Below are positions 24,889 to 32,943 of a stretch of DNA of 64,000 bases, piece by piece. Source of the DNA: Prosthecobacter vanneervenii. Its GTDB lineage: Bacteria; Verrucomicrobiota; Verrucomicrobiia; Verrucomicrobiales; Verrucomicrobiaceae. The first letter of the stretch is position 1. Each line of letters begins with the position of its first letter. The position numbers were made by a program, and so were the translations under genes. Below the pieces are notes generated by a model, which saw only the letters and a list, made by a program, of their open reading frames with translations, made no database searches and was not told the DNA's origin. The stretch covers positions 186,001 through 250,000 of the forward strand of contig NZ_JACHIG010000001.1 in assembly GCF_014203095.1 (NCBI RefSeq), read 5' to 3'.

Positions 24889-26682
24889 ATGTCTTCAGTC
24901 TCAGCTCCTTCGTCGTCGTCAGCCCCCACCTCTCTTCGCAACGCCGTCATCCGCTTTGCCGGAAACTCCCAGGACGGAATCCAGTCCATCGGGGGCTTCC
25001 TGGCCCGTCTGGCAGGCCGCACGGCCCAGGAGGTGATGACCTACATGACCATCCCGTCCACGATCTCCGGTGGCCCGTCCATCTTCCAGGTGCATCTGGG
25101 CTCCGGCGAGGTGCTGCATGAAGGCGACGAGGCGGACGTGCTGGTGGCCTTTTACAAGCACAGCTACCAGAACCACATCGGCTCCCTGCGCAAAGGCGGC
25201 ATCTGCTTCTACGACACCGCCGACATGACCGCCGAGGACCTGAACCATGACCGTGGCATCATCCACATCGGCGTGCCCTTCACCTCCGCCACCGTGGAGG
25301 CCGTGGGCGGCTCCACGCGTGACCGCGGCAAGAACATGTTCGTGCTCGGCATGGTCTGCGCCGTCTTCAATCTCGACAAGGAAAAGCTCGTGGGCATCGT
25401 CAGCCGCCAGTTTGGCCGCAAGGACGAGAGCGTGCTGCGCAATGCGCTGCTGGCCTTTGACGCCGGTTTTGCCTATCAGGTGGGCGACGTGGAGAAGTTC
25501 TCCTTCGTCCCTGGCGAGGCCCCAGGCAGCCACCGCATCAGCGCGGACGGCAACCAGATGATGACCCTCGGCCTGATCGCCGCCGGTGTGCGCTACGGCT
25601 CCGCCTACCCCATCACCCCGTGGTCCTCCATCATGGAAACCCTCCGCGTGGAGCTGCCAAAGTATGGCGGCATCTACGTGCAGGCAGAGGACGAACTGGC
25701 CGCTGTGGCCATGACCATCGGCGCTGCCTTTGCAGGTCACCTGGCCATCACCGGCAGTGCAGGCCCCGGCCTGAGCCTGAAGATGGAAGCCCTGGGCTAC
25801 GCCAGCATGGCGGAGATCCCGCTCATCGTGGTAAACGTGCAGCGCGGCGGCCCCTCCACGGGTCTGCCCACCAGCGTGGAGCAGTCCGACCTCATGCAGG
25901 CCATCTACGGCAGCCACGGCGACAGCCCGCGCATCGTGCTTGCGCCCAAGGACGTGGAAGACTGCTTCTACATCGCCCTGGAGGCCGGCAAGCTGGCCAA
26001 GAAATATTCCTGCCCCGTCATCATCCTGAGCGATCAGGCCCTGAGCAGCCGCATCGAGGCCTTTGAAGAGCCTGATCTGGACAAGCACTGGGTGGAGCCC
26101 GAGCTGGACCTGGCCACCCGCCCGGCTGACTTCAAGCCCTACCCGCTGGACGCCATCACCCGCCACGCCCCGCCGGGAGCCAAGATGGCAGGCGGCAAGT
26201 ACCCCATCGCCACCGGTCTGGAGCACGACGAAATGGGCCACCCCAGCGGCAGCCCCAAGATGCATACGCTCATGACGGCCAAGCGCCGCAACAAGCTGGT
26301 GCAGCTTTCCAAGGAACTGCCGCTGCCCGAGATCCATGGCGACACCACCGGTGACGCCCTCGTGGTCGGCTGGGGCAGCACCTTTGGCCCCATCAAGGAA
26401 AGCGTGACCCGCATGCGCAGCGAAGGGCACAAAGTGGGGGCCATCCACCTCCGCCACCTGCACCCCATGCCCGCCGGTCTGGGCGATCTCTTCAAGCAGT
26501 ACAAGCATGTCGTCTGCGTGGAGATGAACGACTCCGGCCTCTACGGCTACGGCCAGCTGGCCACCCTTCTGCGCGCCAGCCTGGCAGATCCCCGCATCCA
26601 GTCCGTCTGCAAGACCGACGGCCTCGCCTTCCGCATCCGCGAGATCGTCACCGGCGTGGAAAAGATCATGACCCAGGCCTGA
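24889..26682 (+). CDS. korA: 2-oxoacid:ferredoxin oxidoreductase, fused gamma-alpha subunit (KorA type)
   Basis: From the ATG at 24889 (MSSVSAPS) the protein has 597 residues. Residues about 15-195 form the gamma domain (NAVIRFAGNSQDGIQSIGGFLARLAGR...GGPSIFQVHLGSGEVLHEGDEADVLVAF). Residues about 205-590 form the pyrimidine-binding alpha domain (GNQMMTLGLIAAGVRYGSAYPITPWSSIMETL; VQAEDELAAVAMTIGAAFAG; VNVQRGGPSTGLPTSVEQSDL). With KorB, 51 bp downstream, it decarboxylates a 2-oxoacid, most likely 2-oxoglutarate, to the acyl-CoA and passes electrons to ferredoxin. The same two-gene form is found in aerobes. The frame runs 41 codons further upstream, but homology begins here. Confidence 0.9.
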   Translation: MSSVSAPSSSSAPTSLRNAVIRFAGNSQDGIQSIGGFLARLAGRTAQEVMTYMTIPSTISGGPSIFQVHLGSGEVLHEGDEADVLVAFYKHSYQNHIGSLRKGGICFYDTADMTAEDLNHDRGIIHIGVPFTSATVEAVGGSTRDRGKNMFVLGMVCAVFNLDKEKLVGIVSRQFGRKDESVLRNALLAFDAGFAYQVGDVEKFSFVPGEAPGSHRISADGNQMMTLGLIAAGVRYGSAYPITPWSSIMETLRVELPKYGGIYVQAEDELAAVAMTIGAAFAGHLAITGSAGPGLSLKMEALGYASMAEIPLIVVNVQRGGPSTGLPTSVEQSDLMQAIYGSHGDSPRIVLAPKDVEDCFYIALEAGKLAKKYSCPVIILSDQALSSRIEAFEEPDLDKHWVEPELDLATRPADFKPYPLDAITRHAPPGAKMAGGKYPIATGLEHDEMGHPSGSPKMHTLMTAKRRNKLVQLSKELPLPEIHGDTTGDALVVGWGSTFGPIKESVTRMRSEGHKVGAIHLRHLHPMPAGLGDLFKQYKHVVCVEMNDSGLYGYGQLATLLRASLADPRIQSVCKTDGLAFRIREIVTGVEKIMTQA

Positions 26683-26733
26683 TGCCCGCCCTGCCACCCG
26701 CAGCCTCACACATACACCTTTTTTAAATCATCC

Positions 26734-27642
26734 ATGTCCACCGCCATCGACACTCCTGCTGCTCCCGCCACGGAAAAGCTCACGAAAAAAGCCCTCACTG
26801 CCGACCATCCCACGTGGTGCCCCGGCTGCGGCGACTTCGCCGTGCTGAACATCTTTTACCGCGTGCTGGAAAAGCTGCAGTATCCCCATGAAAACATCGT
26901 CTGCGTGGCCGGCATCGGCTGCTCCAGCCGCTTCCCGTATTTCATGAACACGCACGGCATCCACTTCATCCATGGTCGTGCGCTGCCCCTGGCCACCGGC
27001 ATCTCCCTGAGCCGCCCCGACGTGCACGTCTTCGTCTTCGGCGGTGACGGCGACGGCTTCTCCATCGGCGGCAACCACCTCAACCACGCTGCGCGCAAAA
27101 ACATCAAGCTTACCTACGTCATCATGGACAACTTCGTCTATGGCCTGACCAAGAAGCAGACCAGCCCGACGAGCCCCATCGGCTTCAAGAGCAAGACCGA
27201 CCCCACCGGCAGCATTGACCGTCCCATCAACCCCATGCGCCAGCTCCTCGCCAGCGGCGCCACCTTCATCGCCCGCACGCATGCTGCGCAGGTGAAGCAC
27301 ATGGAGGCCATGTTTGAGCGCGCCATCCTGCATGATGGCTTCAGCGTGGTGGAGTGCCTGAGCGAGTGCGTCATGTTCTACTCCGGCGCTTTCGACGACA
27401 GCACCCCGCGCAAAGGCGGCACCTACGAACTCATCGATGAAACGCAGCACGACGTCACCGACGAAACCGCCGCTTTCAAGATGGCCGAAAACCTCGCCCC
27501 GGGGAAATTCGGTGTCTATTATCAGGTGAACCGCCCCACCAAGAACGCCCTGGAGCAGAAGTGGATCGACGAGACTCAGTCCAAGCTCGGCGGCGTCTCC
27601 CAGAAGGAGATCCTCAAGAAGCGCTTTGAGGCTATGAGGTAG
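26734..27642 (+). CDS. korB: 2-oxoacid:ferredoxin oxidoreductase, beta subunit (KorB type)
   Basis: This 302-residue protein is the thiamine-diphosphate-binding subunit. It shows the N-terminal Cys motif WCPGCGDFAVL, GIGCSSRFPYFMNT with a further cluster Cys, the TPP/Mg motif GGDGDGFSIGGNHLNHAARKN, and VYGLTKKQTSPTS. KorB carries the catalytic thiamine and one 4Fe-4S cluster. It forms an operon with korA and ends in a strong terminator, so the unit is just these two genes; no ferredoxin gene is adjacent. Confidence 0.93.
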   Translation: MSTAIDTPAAPATEKLTKKALTADHPTWCPGCGDFAVLNIFYRVLEKLQYPHENIVCVAGIGCSSRFPYFMNTHGIHFIHGRALPLATGISLSRPDVHVFVFGGDGDGFSIGGNHLNHAARKNIKLTYVIMDNFVYGLTKKQTSPTSPIGFKSKTDPTGSIDRPINPMRQLLASGATFIARTHAAQVKHMEAMFERAILHDGFSVVECLSECVMFYSGAFDDSTPRKGGTYELIDETQHDVTDETAAFKMAENLAPGKFGVYYQVNRPTKNALEQKWIDETQSKLGGVSQKEILKKRFEAMR

Positions 27643-27679
27643 CCCCGAGGCTGGGCCATCAAGGCGCAGTCAAGACTTC

Positions 27680-27708
27680 AAGCCCCGCCATGACAGGCGG
27701 GGCTTTTT
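27680..27708 (+). terminator. rho-independent terminator of korAB
   Basis: AAGCCCCGCC (27680-27689), loop ATGACA, GGCGGGGCTT (27696-27705): a perfect 10-bp stem followed by a T run. Confidence 0.9.
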
Positions 27709-27755
27709 GTTGTAGGGAAGTGGTGCAGGTGCTGCTGCCTGCAAGGCTTGATGTC

Positions 27756-28259
27756 ATGAAATCTTCTGTTCGAAAATGTCTGTTCCGATTGGGGCTGGGC
27801 ATTCTCATCATCTATGCTGCCCTGAGTCTCGTCGGAGCGGGCTTGTTGAGCCGAGACGCGACGCCGTCTGTTTCAGACGCAGATATTTCAAAGCTGGCGG
27901 CAAGGCCGATTGATGTGCGGTGGCAGGATACCTGCGAGGTCATGGAAAATGCTTTGCCAAAGGGAACGCCACTGACGTGGGCGGAACTGGAATGCGCCCG
28001 AAAGCTTGTGCAAGTGGCCCTCACAGCAGTGCCGGATGAATGGGAGGGGCGTGATCTGGCTCCTGCGTCGTCGGGGACGGTTCAATACCTGCGACTATTG
28101 TATCCGGAGCTCAATCGGCATGTCATTCACGGGCGCGGAAATGAGCCCTATGATCTCCTTCGCTTGGGCGTGGTGCAGCAGCACATTTCCTCTCAAGGTC
28201 CGCACTACTGGCTCGTGCCTCTTGTTGAAGCATCAAGGTGGCTGAATCCAGCGCTCTAA
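27756..28259 (+). CDS. hypothetical protein with one N-terminal membrane helix
   Basis: The ATG at 27756 gives 167 residues: a basic start (MKSSVRKCLFRLG), one hydrophobic helix (LGILIIYAALSLVGAGLL), then a soluble part with no known motif. It could be a membrane anchor or an uncleaved signal. Upstream in-frame codons from 27690 overlap the korAB terminator and are unlikely to be translated. Convergent with the next gene. Confidence 0.55.
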   Translation: MKSSVRKCLFRLGLGILIIYAALSLVGAGLLSRDATPSVSDADISKLAARPIDVRWQDTCEVMENALPKGTPLTWAELECARKLVQVALTAVPDEWEGRDLAPASSGTVQYLRLLYPELNRHVIHGRGNEPYDLLRLGVVQQHISSQGPHYWLVPLVEASRWLNPAL

Positions 28260-28269
28260 TGCGTGGGAG

Positions 28270-28288
28270 GCGGGTGACTCACACCCGC
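28270..28288. terminator. weak hairpin between convergent genes
   Basis: GCGGGTG, loop ACTCA, CACCCGC forms a 7-bp stem across the stop codon of the minus-strand gene. There is no T run, so any terminator role is uncertain. Confidence 0.35.
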
Positions 28289-28794
28289 ACCAGGCTCACG
28301 ATCTGCGCGGCGCTGAAGGTGTGGCCTGCCAGCACGAGGCGCAGGTCTTTGACGGAGGTGGTGGCGGTTTTTTCTGGCGGCTCTTCGGCCAGGCGGAGAA
28401 GGCCCTCGCGCTCACGGGATTCGCCGCGGAGCAGTACGCGCACCATTTTGCCGGGAGGGATGCCCCAGCGTTTTTCAAAGGCGCGGCGGGCCTCCTCGGC
28501 CTCCTGCCGCCAGCGGGCGAAGCCGTCTGCATCGGCCTGCACGGGAAGCTCGGTGCTGCGCTTGCGTGCCTGCTCTGCTGCTTTCTCGGCGGCCATAGCG
28601 GACTTCCAGGCGGTGTAGCCGTCGGTGGTGGCTTCGGTCTCGGCTGCAGGCGCGGCCTGAAAGAGATCCAGCCCAGCGGTCACGTCCTTCTGCGGCACGG
28701 GCGGCAGAGAGCCTGTGCCCGTCAATGGCGCGCCGGCCACGGCCCAGGAGCGCGGCGTGAAAAGCGGCAGAGAGGGGGCTTCGGAGTCGCTCAT
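28279..28794 (-). CDS. hypothetical protein, charged and Ala/Glu-rich
   Basis: Start set at the ATG at 28794 (MSDSEAPSLPLF), giving 171 residues. The frame stays open far upstream, but that part is antisense to nrnA. The protein has a Pro-rich N-terminus, a central charged helix likely to form a coiled coil (DGFARWRQEAEEARRAFEKRWG), and a C-terminal part with LRLVLAGHTFSAAQIVSLV. No known domain and no signal peptide. It is divergent from nrnA, about 220 bp apart. Confidence 0.55.
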   Translation of the reverse strand: MSDSEAPSLPLFTPRSWAVAGAPLTGTGSLPPVPQKDVTAGLDLFQAAPAAETEATTDGYTAWKSAMAAEKAAEQARKRSTELPVQADADGFARWRQEAEEARRAFEKRWGIPPGKMVRVLLRGESREREGLLRLAEEPPEKTATTSVKDLRLVLAGHTFSAAQIVSLVRV

Positions 28795-29016
28795 GCGCGC
28801 AGGGCTGGGGGCTGCACCCGCTGCGGTGCGGGCAGGGGTGTGCGGGAGCTGGCGGCGGGCTTTTTCCTCATGCGTCTGGGCCGCGCATTCAAGCGCACGA
28901 AGGTGAAACGCCAAGGCCGAACTGCATCCGTGTGTGCATGAGTGAACGCGAAAGTGTCTCATCTTCGCCTTGCACGTTTCTGCCGCTGGTGCTTTGTGCG
29001 CACCCCCCGGATTCTG

Positions 29017-30003
29017 ATGCCCGCCAACGCCACCACCGCTGAAATCGTCGCCGCCATGCGCTCTGCGCAGCGTATTGCCGTGGTGGCCCATGTCCGCCCG
29101 GATGGAGATGCCGTGGGCTCTGTGCTCGGCCTCGTGCTGAGCCTGCGTGCGCTGGGAAAAGACGTCATCGCCATTCTGGAGGATGGCGTGCCGGGGCATC
29201 TCGCCTTTCTGCCCGGCACAGACACGGTGGTGCAGCCCGGCACCGAGCCTCTGGGGCTGGACCTCGCCATCGCACTGGACACCTCCACCCACGAGCGCGT
29301 GGGGGCCAAGACCAAGGCGTTGCTGGATGCCGCCCCGCTGCTGGTCAATATCGATCACCATCCCACCAATCCCGGCTACGGCCAGCTTAATCTCATCGAT
29401 GCGGACTCCCCCGCCACCGGCCAGATCATCTACAATCTCCTGAGCGAGCACGGACTGCCCATCGACGATGCCGTGCTGCAGAATCTCTTTGTGGCCATCT
29501 CCACGGACACGGGCTCCTTCCAGTTCTCCAATGTGAATGCGCGCACGCACCGCATCGTGGCGGAGATGATCGAGGCCGGGCTGGACACCGCGCGCCTGGC
29601 GCAGCTCGTCTATCAGTCCTACCCGCTGCGCCGCCTGGAGCTCATGCGGGACATGCTCAACCACATGAAATTCAGCGCCGACGGCCGCGTGCTGAGCTGG
29701 CAGCTCCGCCGCGAGCTGATGGAAGCCGTGGGCATGCAGGCCGGAGACACCGAGGGGCTCATCGACATCCTACGCATGGTGGACTCCGTGGTGGGCTGCG
29801 TCATTTTTGAAGACATGCCGGATGGCAAGGTGCGTGTGAGCGCCCGCTCCAAGGACAGCCGGCTGGACGTCTCCGTGGTCTGCGGCCACTTCGGCGGCGG
29901 CGGCCACCGCATGGCCTCAGGCACCCGGATGAAAGGCCCCATCGAAGAGGCCGCACAGAAATTTTTGGAAGTACTCGAACATGAAGTCAGACGAATTGAT
30001 TAG
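29017..30003 (+). CDS. nrnA: DHH-family phosphoesterase, NrnA-type oligoribonuclease/pAp phosphatase
   Basis: From the ATG at 29017 (MPANATTAEIV) the protein has 328 residues, the usual NrnA length. DHH motifs are visible: HVRPDGDAVGSVLGL, IALDTSTHERVG, NIDHHPTN, and ISTDTGSFQFSN. The DHHA1 substrate domain ends in CGHFGGGGHRMASGTRM. NrnA degrades nano-RNAs and dephosphorylates 3'-phosphoadenosine 5'-phosphate. The gene overlaps truB by 23 bp. The nrnA-truB order, usually downstream of rbfA, is common in bacteria, but rbfA is not present here. A further 25 open codons upstream are not supported by family length. Confidence 0.88.
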   Translation: MPANATTAEIVAAMRSAQRIAVVAHVRPDGDAVGSVLGLVLSLRALGKDVIAILEDGVPGHLAFLPGTDTVVQPGTEPLGLDLAIALDTSTHERVGAKTKALLDAAPLLVNIDHHPTNPGYGQLNLIDADSPATGQIIYNLLSEHGLPIDDAVLQNLFVAISTDTGSFQFSNVNARTHRIVAEMIEAGLDTARLAQLVYQSYPLRRLELMRDMLNHMKFSADGRVLSWQLRRELMEAVGMQAGDTEGLIDILRMVDSVVGCVIFEDMPDGKVRVSARSKDSRLDVSVVCGHFGGGGHRMASGTRMKGPIEEAAQKFLEVLEHEVRRID

Positions 30004-30712
30004 CGGCGTCCTCCTGGTGGACAAAGGCCAGGACATGACCTCACACGATGTGGTGGCCGTGGCCCGGCGCTGCCTGAACATGAAGAAGATCGGCCACTGC
30101 GGCACGCTCGATCCCATGGCCACGGGCATGCTCATTCTCGTGCTCGGAAACGGCACCCGCCTCTCTGATCTCCTCATGTCCGAGGACAAGGAATACGTAG
30201 GCACCCTCAAGCTCGGGCAGACCACCAACAGCCAGGACGCCGAAGGTGAAGTGACCGAGGAGAAGCCCGTGCCCGCCGATCTCACGCTTGAGCAGGTGAA
30301 GGCCGCCTTTGACACCATGCGCGGAGATTTCTACCAGATGCCGCCCATGGTCTCCGCCATCAAGGTGGACGGCGTGCCGCTCTACAAGCTGGCCCGCAAA
30401 GGCCAGGAAGTCGAGCGCGAGCCCCGCTTTGTGCGCGTGTACGACTACGAGATCACCCGCTTTGAGCCGCCGTATGTGGACTTCCGCGTTGTGTGCAGCA
30501 AGGGCTTCTACGTCCGCACCTACGCGCACGATGTGGGTCAGAAGCTCGGTTGCGGCGCGCACCTCAGCGCCCTGCGCCGCACCCGCTCAGGCCACTTCCG
30601 CCTGCTGCCCGGCAAGTACGTCACCTTTGACCAGCTCAAGCAGGGGAAGAAAGACGAAGTCCTCTCCTCCATGCTCACGCTCTATGATGTGAGCAAGCTG
30701 CGCGGGGCGTAA
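29981..30712 (+). CDS. truB: tRNA pseudouridine(55) synthase TruB
   Basis: TruB converts U55 of the tRNA T-arm to pseudouridine. The 243-residue protein carries the catalytic loop HCGTLDPMATGML with Asp44, the conserved GVLLVDKGQDMTSHDVV start, EYVGTLKLGQTTNSQDAEG, and GFYVRTYAHDVGQKLGCGAHLSALRRTRSG. The ATG lies 23 bp inside the end of nrnA, so translation is probably coupled. The C-terminal PUA domain of longer TruB forms is missing, as in many short bacterial versions. Confidence 0.95.
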   Translation: MKSDELISGVLLVDKGQDMTSHDVVAVARRCLNMKKIGHCGTLDPMATGMLILVLGNGTRLSDLLMSEDKEYVGTLKLGQTTNSQDAEGEVTEEKPVPADLTLEQVKAAFDTMRGDFYQMPPMVSAIKVDGVPLYKLARKGQEVEREPRFVRVYDYEITRFEPPYVDFRVVCSKGFYVRTYAHDVGQKLGCGAHLSALRRTRSGHFRLLPGKYVTFDQLKQGKKDEVLSSMLTLYDVSKLRGA

Positions 30713-30877
30713 GTGCTTGGTCAGAGTGTCTTGATTCTGAAAAAGGGATTCGGTTCGGCTGTGCGCCTATTTCGCATCGGTGCTGGTTTACTGGCCTCGG
30801 TGTTAAGTTCCTGCTAACGGGGTGTTTCATCCGCCAAGGCTGGGATGCATCTTGGCTACGACTTCACTTTTCCGACC

Positions 30878-31093
30878 ATGAAACTCTGCCTCACCCAAAG
30901 GCTGGCTTTGCTTCTCTCTCTATTTGTCAGCCATACTGGTTTCACATCCAGCGCTGCGGCACAAACGGCGGCCCCGGCTTCATCTTCGGCATCGGCACAG
31001 CCTGCTGTCGCACCAGTTGGACAAAGTTGTTATTTCGCAATTTGTTTGCAGTCTCTATTCACCCGTCAGGAATACACTTTAGCCATCCAATAA
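30878..31093 (+). CDS. short exported ORF, possibly a truncated gene
   Basis: The ATG at 30878 gives 71 residues: a convincing signal peptide (MKLCLTQRLALLLSLFVSH...AAAQ), then a Ser/Ala/Pro-rich linker typical of the start of a mature exported protein. The final stretch (GQSCYFAICLQSLFTRQEYTLAIQ) is of different composition and AT-richer. It looks as if the gene lost its body. The rest of 30713-31192 holds no other gene that I can support. Confidence 0.35.
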   Translation: MKLCLTQRLALLLSLFVSHTGFTSSAAAQTAAPASSSASAQPAVAPVGQSCYFAICLQSLFTRQEYTLAIQ

Positions 31094-31192
31094 ATGAAGC
31101 ACCATGTGCGTTGCAGCGGGGAGCGAGTCCTTTCCGAAAAGCCCATCGCACACTCGACAAAGTCTGCCCAGCTTCAATAGTCCTACTATCCA

Positions 31193-31678
31193 ATGCCTGA
31201 CAAGACCGCCAAGACAGCCGCCGCTACGGACAAAGATGAAAAACTGCCGCCCACGCCTCCTGCAGTCATGGCGGTGCTCATCGTCATCCTCATTGGCCTG
31301 ATGTTCGCCACCTACCAGGCGTATTTCTATCCCAGCCTGCCTTCTACCTGGAAGGCCATTCATGAGAAGCCTGATCTTCCCATGACTCAGGTGAACGATA
31401 TTCTTTCCAAAAGCGGAGCCACGATCGACTCCATCAAGCCCCTCCCGGAAGGTACTCTGGAGACTTGGCAGCTCAAGCATCGGACTGGTACGTGGACGAT
31501 CGAGGTCAGGCTGAAGAAGACACCTGCAGGTGTTGTTTACGGCTCTGAGCAGGTCCGCTGCTACATCACCAATTTTCCCAGCTTTACCCGCACGTGGGAC
31601 TACCCGGCCACAGCAGCTACTGCTGGATCAGCATCTGCCGCAACACCTTCGCCCGTGGCTACAGCGCCAGCCAAGTGA
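31193..31678 (+). CDS. hypothetical membrane-anchored protein
   Basis: This 161-residue protein has a charged N-terminus of about 24 residues (cytoplasmic by the positive-inside rule), one membrane helix (PAVMAVLIVILIGLMFATYQAYF) and a periplasmic domain of about 95 residues with beta-like segments (WQLKHRTGTWTIEVRLKKTPAGVVYGSEQVRCYI). The tail is Ala/Thr/Pro-rich. No family is recognised. It ends at a bidirectional terminator. Confidence 0.6.
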   Translation: MPDKTAKTAAATDKDEKLPPTPPAVMAVLIVILIGLMFATYQAYFYPSLPSTWKAIHEKPDLPMTQVNDILSKSGATIDSIKPLPEGTLETWQLKHRTGTWTIEVRLKKTPAGVVYGSEQVRCYITNFPSFTRTWDYPATAATAGSASAATPSPVATAPAK

Positions 31679-31706
31679 CTGCTGATTCTTGAAGCCTTAG
31701 GGCAAT

Positions 31707-31740
31707 AAAAAACGCCGGCAGATAACCTGCTGGCGTTTTT
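31707..31740. terminator. bidirectional rho-independent terminator
   Basis: An A run, then CGCCGGCAG, loop ATAAC, CTGCTGGCG (one mismatch) and a T run. A on one side and T on the other lets it serve both convergent genes. Confidence 0.88.
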
Positions 31741-31764
31741 CAATTTAAAGCGAAGCGCTGTTCT

Positions 31765-32151
31765 TCAGTGCCAAAAGTGGAACCACTGATTAAGCCATCC
31801 CACCACGGCAGCAATGGAACCTAGGACAATAAGACCTTCGGTGAGCATGCGGAGTTGCACGCTGCGGCGGGCGCGGCGCTGGGCGATGGGCACACGACGA
31901 TTGCTGCGTGGTGCTGGGGAGGAAAGCTCCATCGGTGGCACCATGTTGATGTTTTCCAGACGGTGCTTGCTCTTGAGGCGCGGGGCGTCGGTGATGAAGC
32001 ACTCGAGGCGGTGGATCTGGTCGCTGAGCTCATCGGAGCGGCGGGCCAGCTGGCGGCTCTTGCGCTTGGGGGATTCCTCCTGCTTCAGTTGTTCTTGAGC
32101 CGATTTGGCGCGACGGGAGCGCACTTTGCGATTGCCGGAGAACAGAGACAT
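31765..32151 (-). CDS. small basic membrane-anchored hypothetical protein
   Basis: This 128-residue protein has a strongly basic N-terminal half (GNRKVRSRRAKSAQEQLKQEESPKRKSRQLARRSDEL) that should be helical and cytoplasmic. A C-terminal membrane helix follows (LRMLTEGLIVLGSIAAVVGWLNQW), making it tail-anchored. It is the last gene of a minus-strand run with the coiled-coil protein and the exporter-like permease, 67 bp after the former. Confidence 0.55.
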   Translation of the reverse strand: MSLFSGNRKVRSRRAKSAQEQLKQEESPKRKSRQLARRSDELSDQIHRLECFITDAPRLKSKHRLENINMVPPMELSSPAPRSNRRVPIAQRRARRSVQLRMLTEGLIVLGSIAAVVGWLNQWFHFWH

Positions 32152-32218
32152 AAGCGTGCAGGAAGAAAGGGTGGAGACGAGTAGGGAGAGATCCTCACAT
32201 TCTGCCAGGAGGCAGAAA

Positions 32219-32908
32219 TCAGAACATCAGGCGGATGAGGACGATGGCCACGATCACGGTGCCCATGAGGGGCAGGGTGAAGGCAAAGCCACGGCGCATC
32301 CAGGTCTTGAGGTCATCGGCCTCGGGAGCGAAATAGGAGGGGGCTGCCACGGAGACGCCGCCTTCGTCCATGCTGGAGGAGCCAGTGGAGATGGGCTCCT
32401 GCGGGCCCATGGCGTGCAGGCGGCGGATGCCTTTGGCGTAGCCGCTTTCGGCGTCTTCGATGGCGGCCAGGGCATTGTCCAGCTCTTCGCTGACCTGGGC
32501 GCGGTGCCACTTCTCGGGCTGGAGCGATTTCAAAATTTCCAGATGGCGGCGGAACTCATCATGCGTCAGGGCAAACTCCTCCACGCGCTTCTGGGCGTCA
32601 TAAAGCTCGCGCTCCACGAGGCTGGCGGAGCGGCTGATCTTGTCCATGAGCTCTCGCTTGCCAGCGACGAAGCGCTCCTGCTTCACGCGCAGGGCTTCCA
32701 GGTGCTGCTTCTGGCGCTCGATCTCCTCCTGCTGGCGGCGCAGTTCCAAGAGCTGCTCCTGGGCGGCCTTCACTTTGGAATCGACGTTCTCCAGAGAAGT
32801 GGTCTGGGTGTGATCCTCCATAAATTCTGGAGCATCTTCGAAGACCAAAAGATTGTCCTCTTGAGGGCCAGAGGCTGTGGCGAGAGCAGGCGCTTTGCGG
32901 GTGATCAT
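32219..32908 (-). CDS. coiled-coil protein with C-terminal membrane anchor
   Basis: This 229-residue protein has a long coiled coil at about residues 40-140 (SKVKAAQEQLLELRRQQEEIERQKQHLEALRVKQE and onward), a Gly/Ser loop, and one C-terminal helix (GFAFTLPLMGTVIVAIVLIRLMF). The topology is a cytoplasmic rod tethered to the inner membrane. It lies 35 bp after the exporter-like permease and shares its architecture with the next small gene, suggesting a joint membrane-linked role. Function unknown. Confidence 0.6.
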   Translation of the reverse strand: MITRKAPALATASGPQEDNLLVFEDAPEFMEDHTQTTSLENVDSKVKAAQEQLLELRRQQEEIERQKQHLEALRVKQERFVAGKRELMDKISRSASLVERELYDAQKRVEEFALTHDEFRRHLEILKSLQPEKWHRAQVSEELDNALAAIEDAESGYAKGIRRLHAMGPQEPISTGSSSMDEGGVSVAAPSYFAPEADDLKTWMRRGFAFTLPLMGTVIVAIVLIRLMF

Positions 32909-32943
32909 GGGACGTGCTGGAAATTATTTCCAGTCCGCTGATA

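Noticed and set aside
28795-29664. N-terminal extension of the charged hypothetical protein across nrnA
   Set aside because: That part is antisense to the well-supported nrnA gene and shows no domain.
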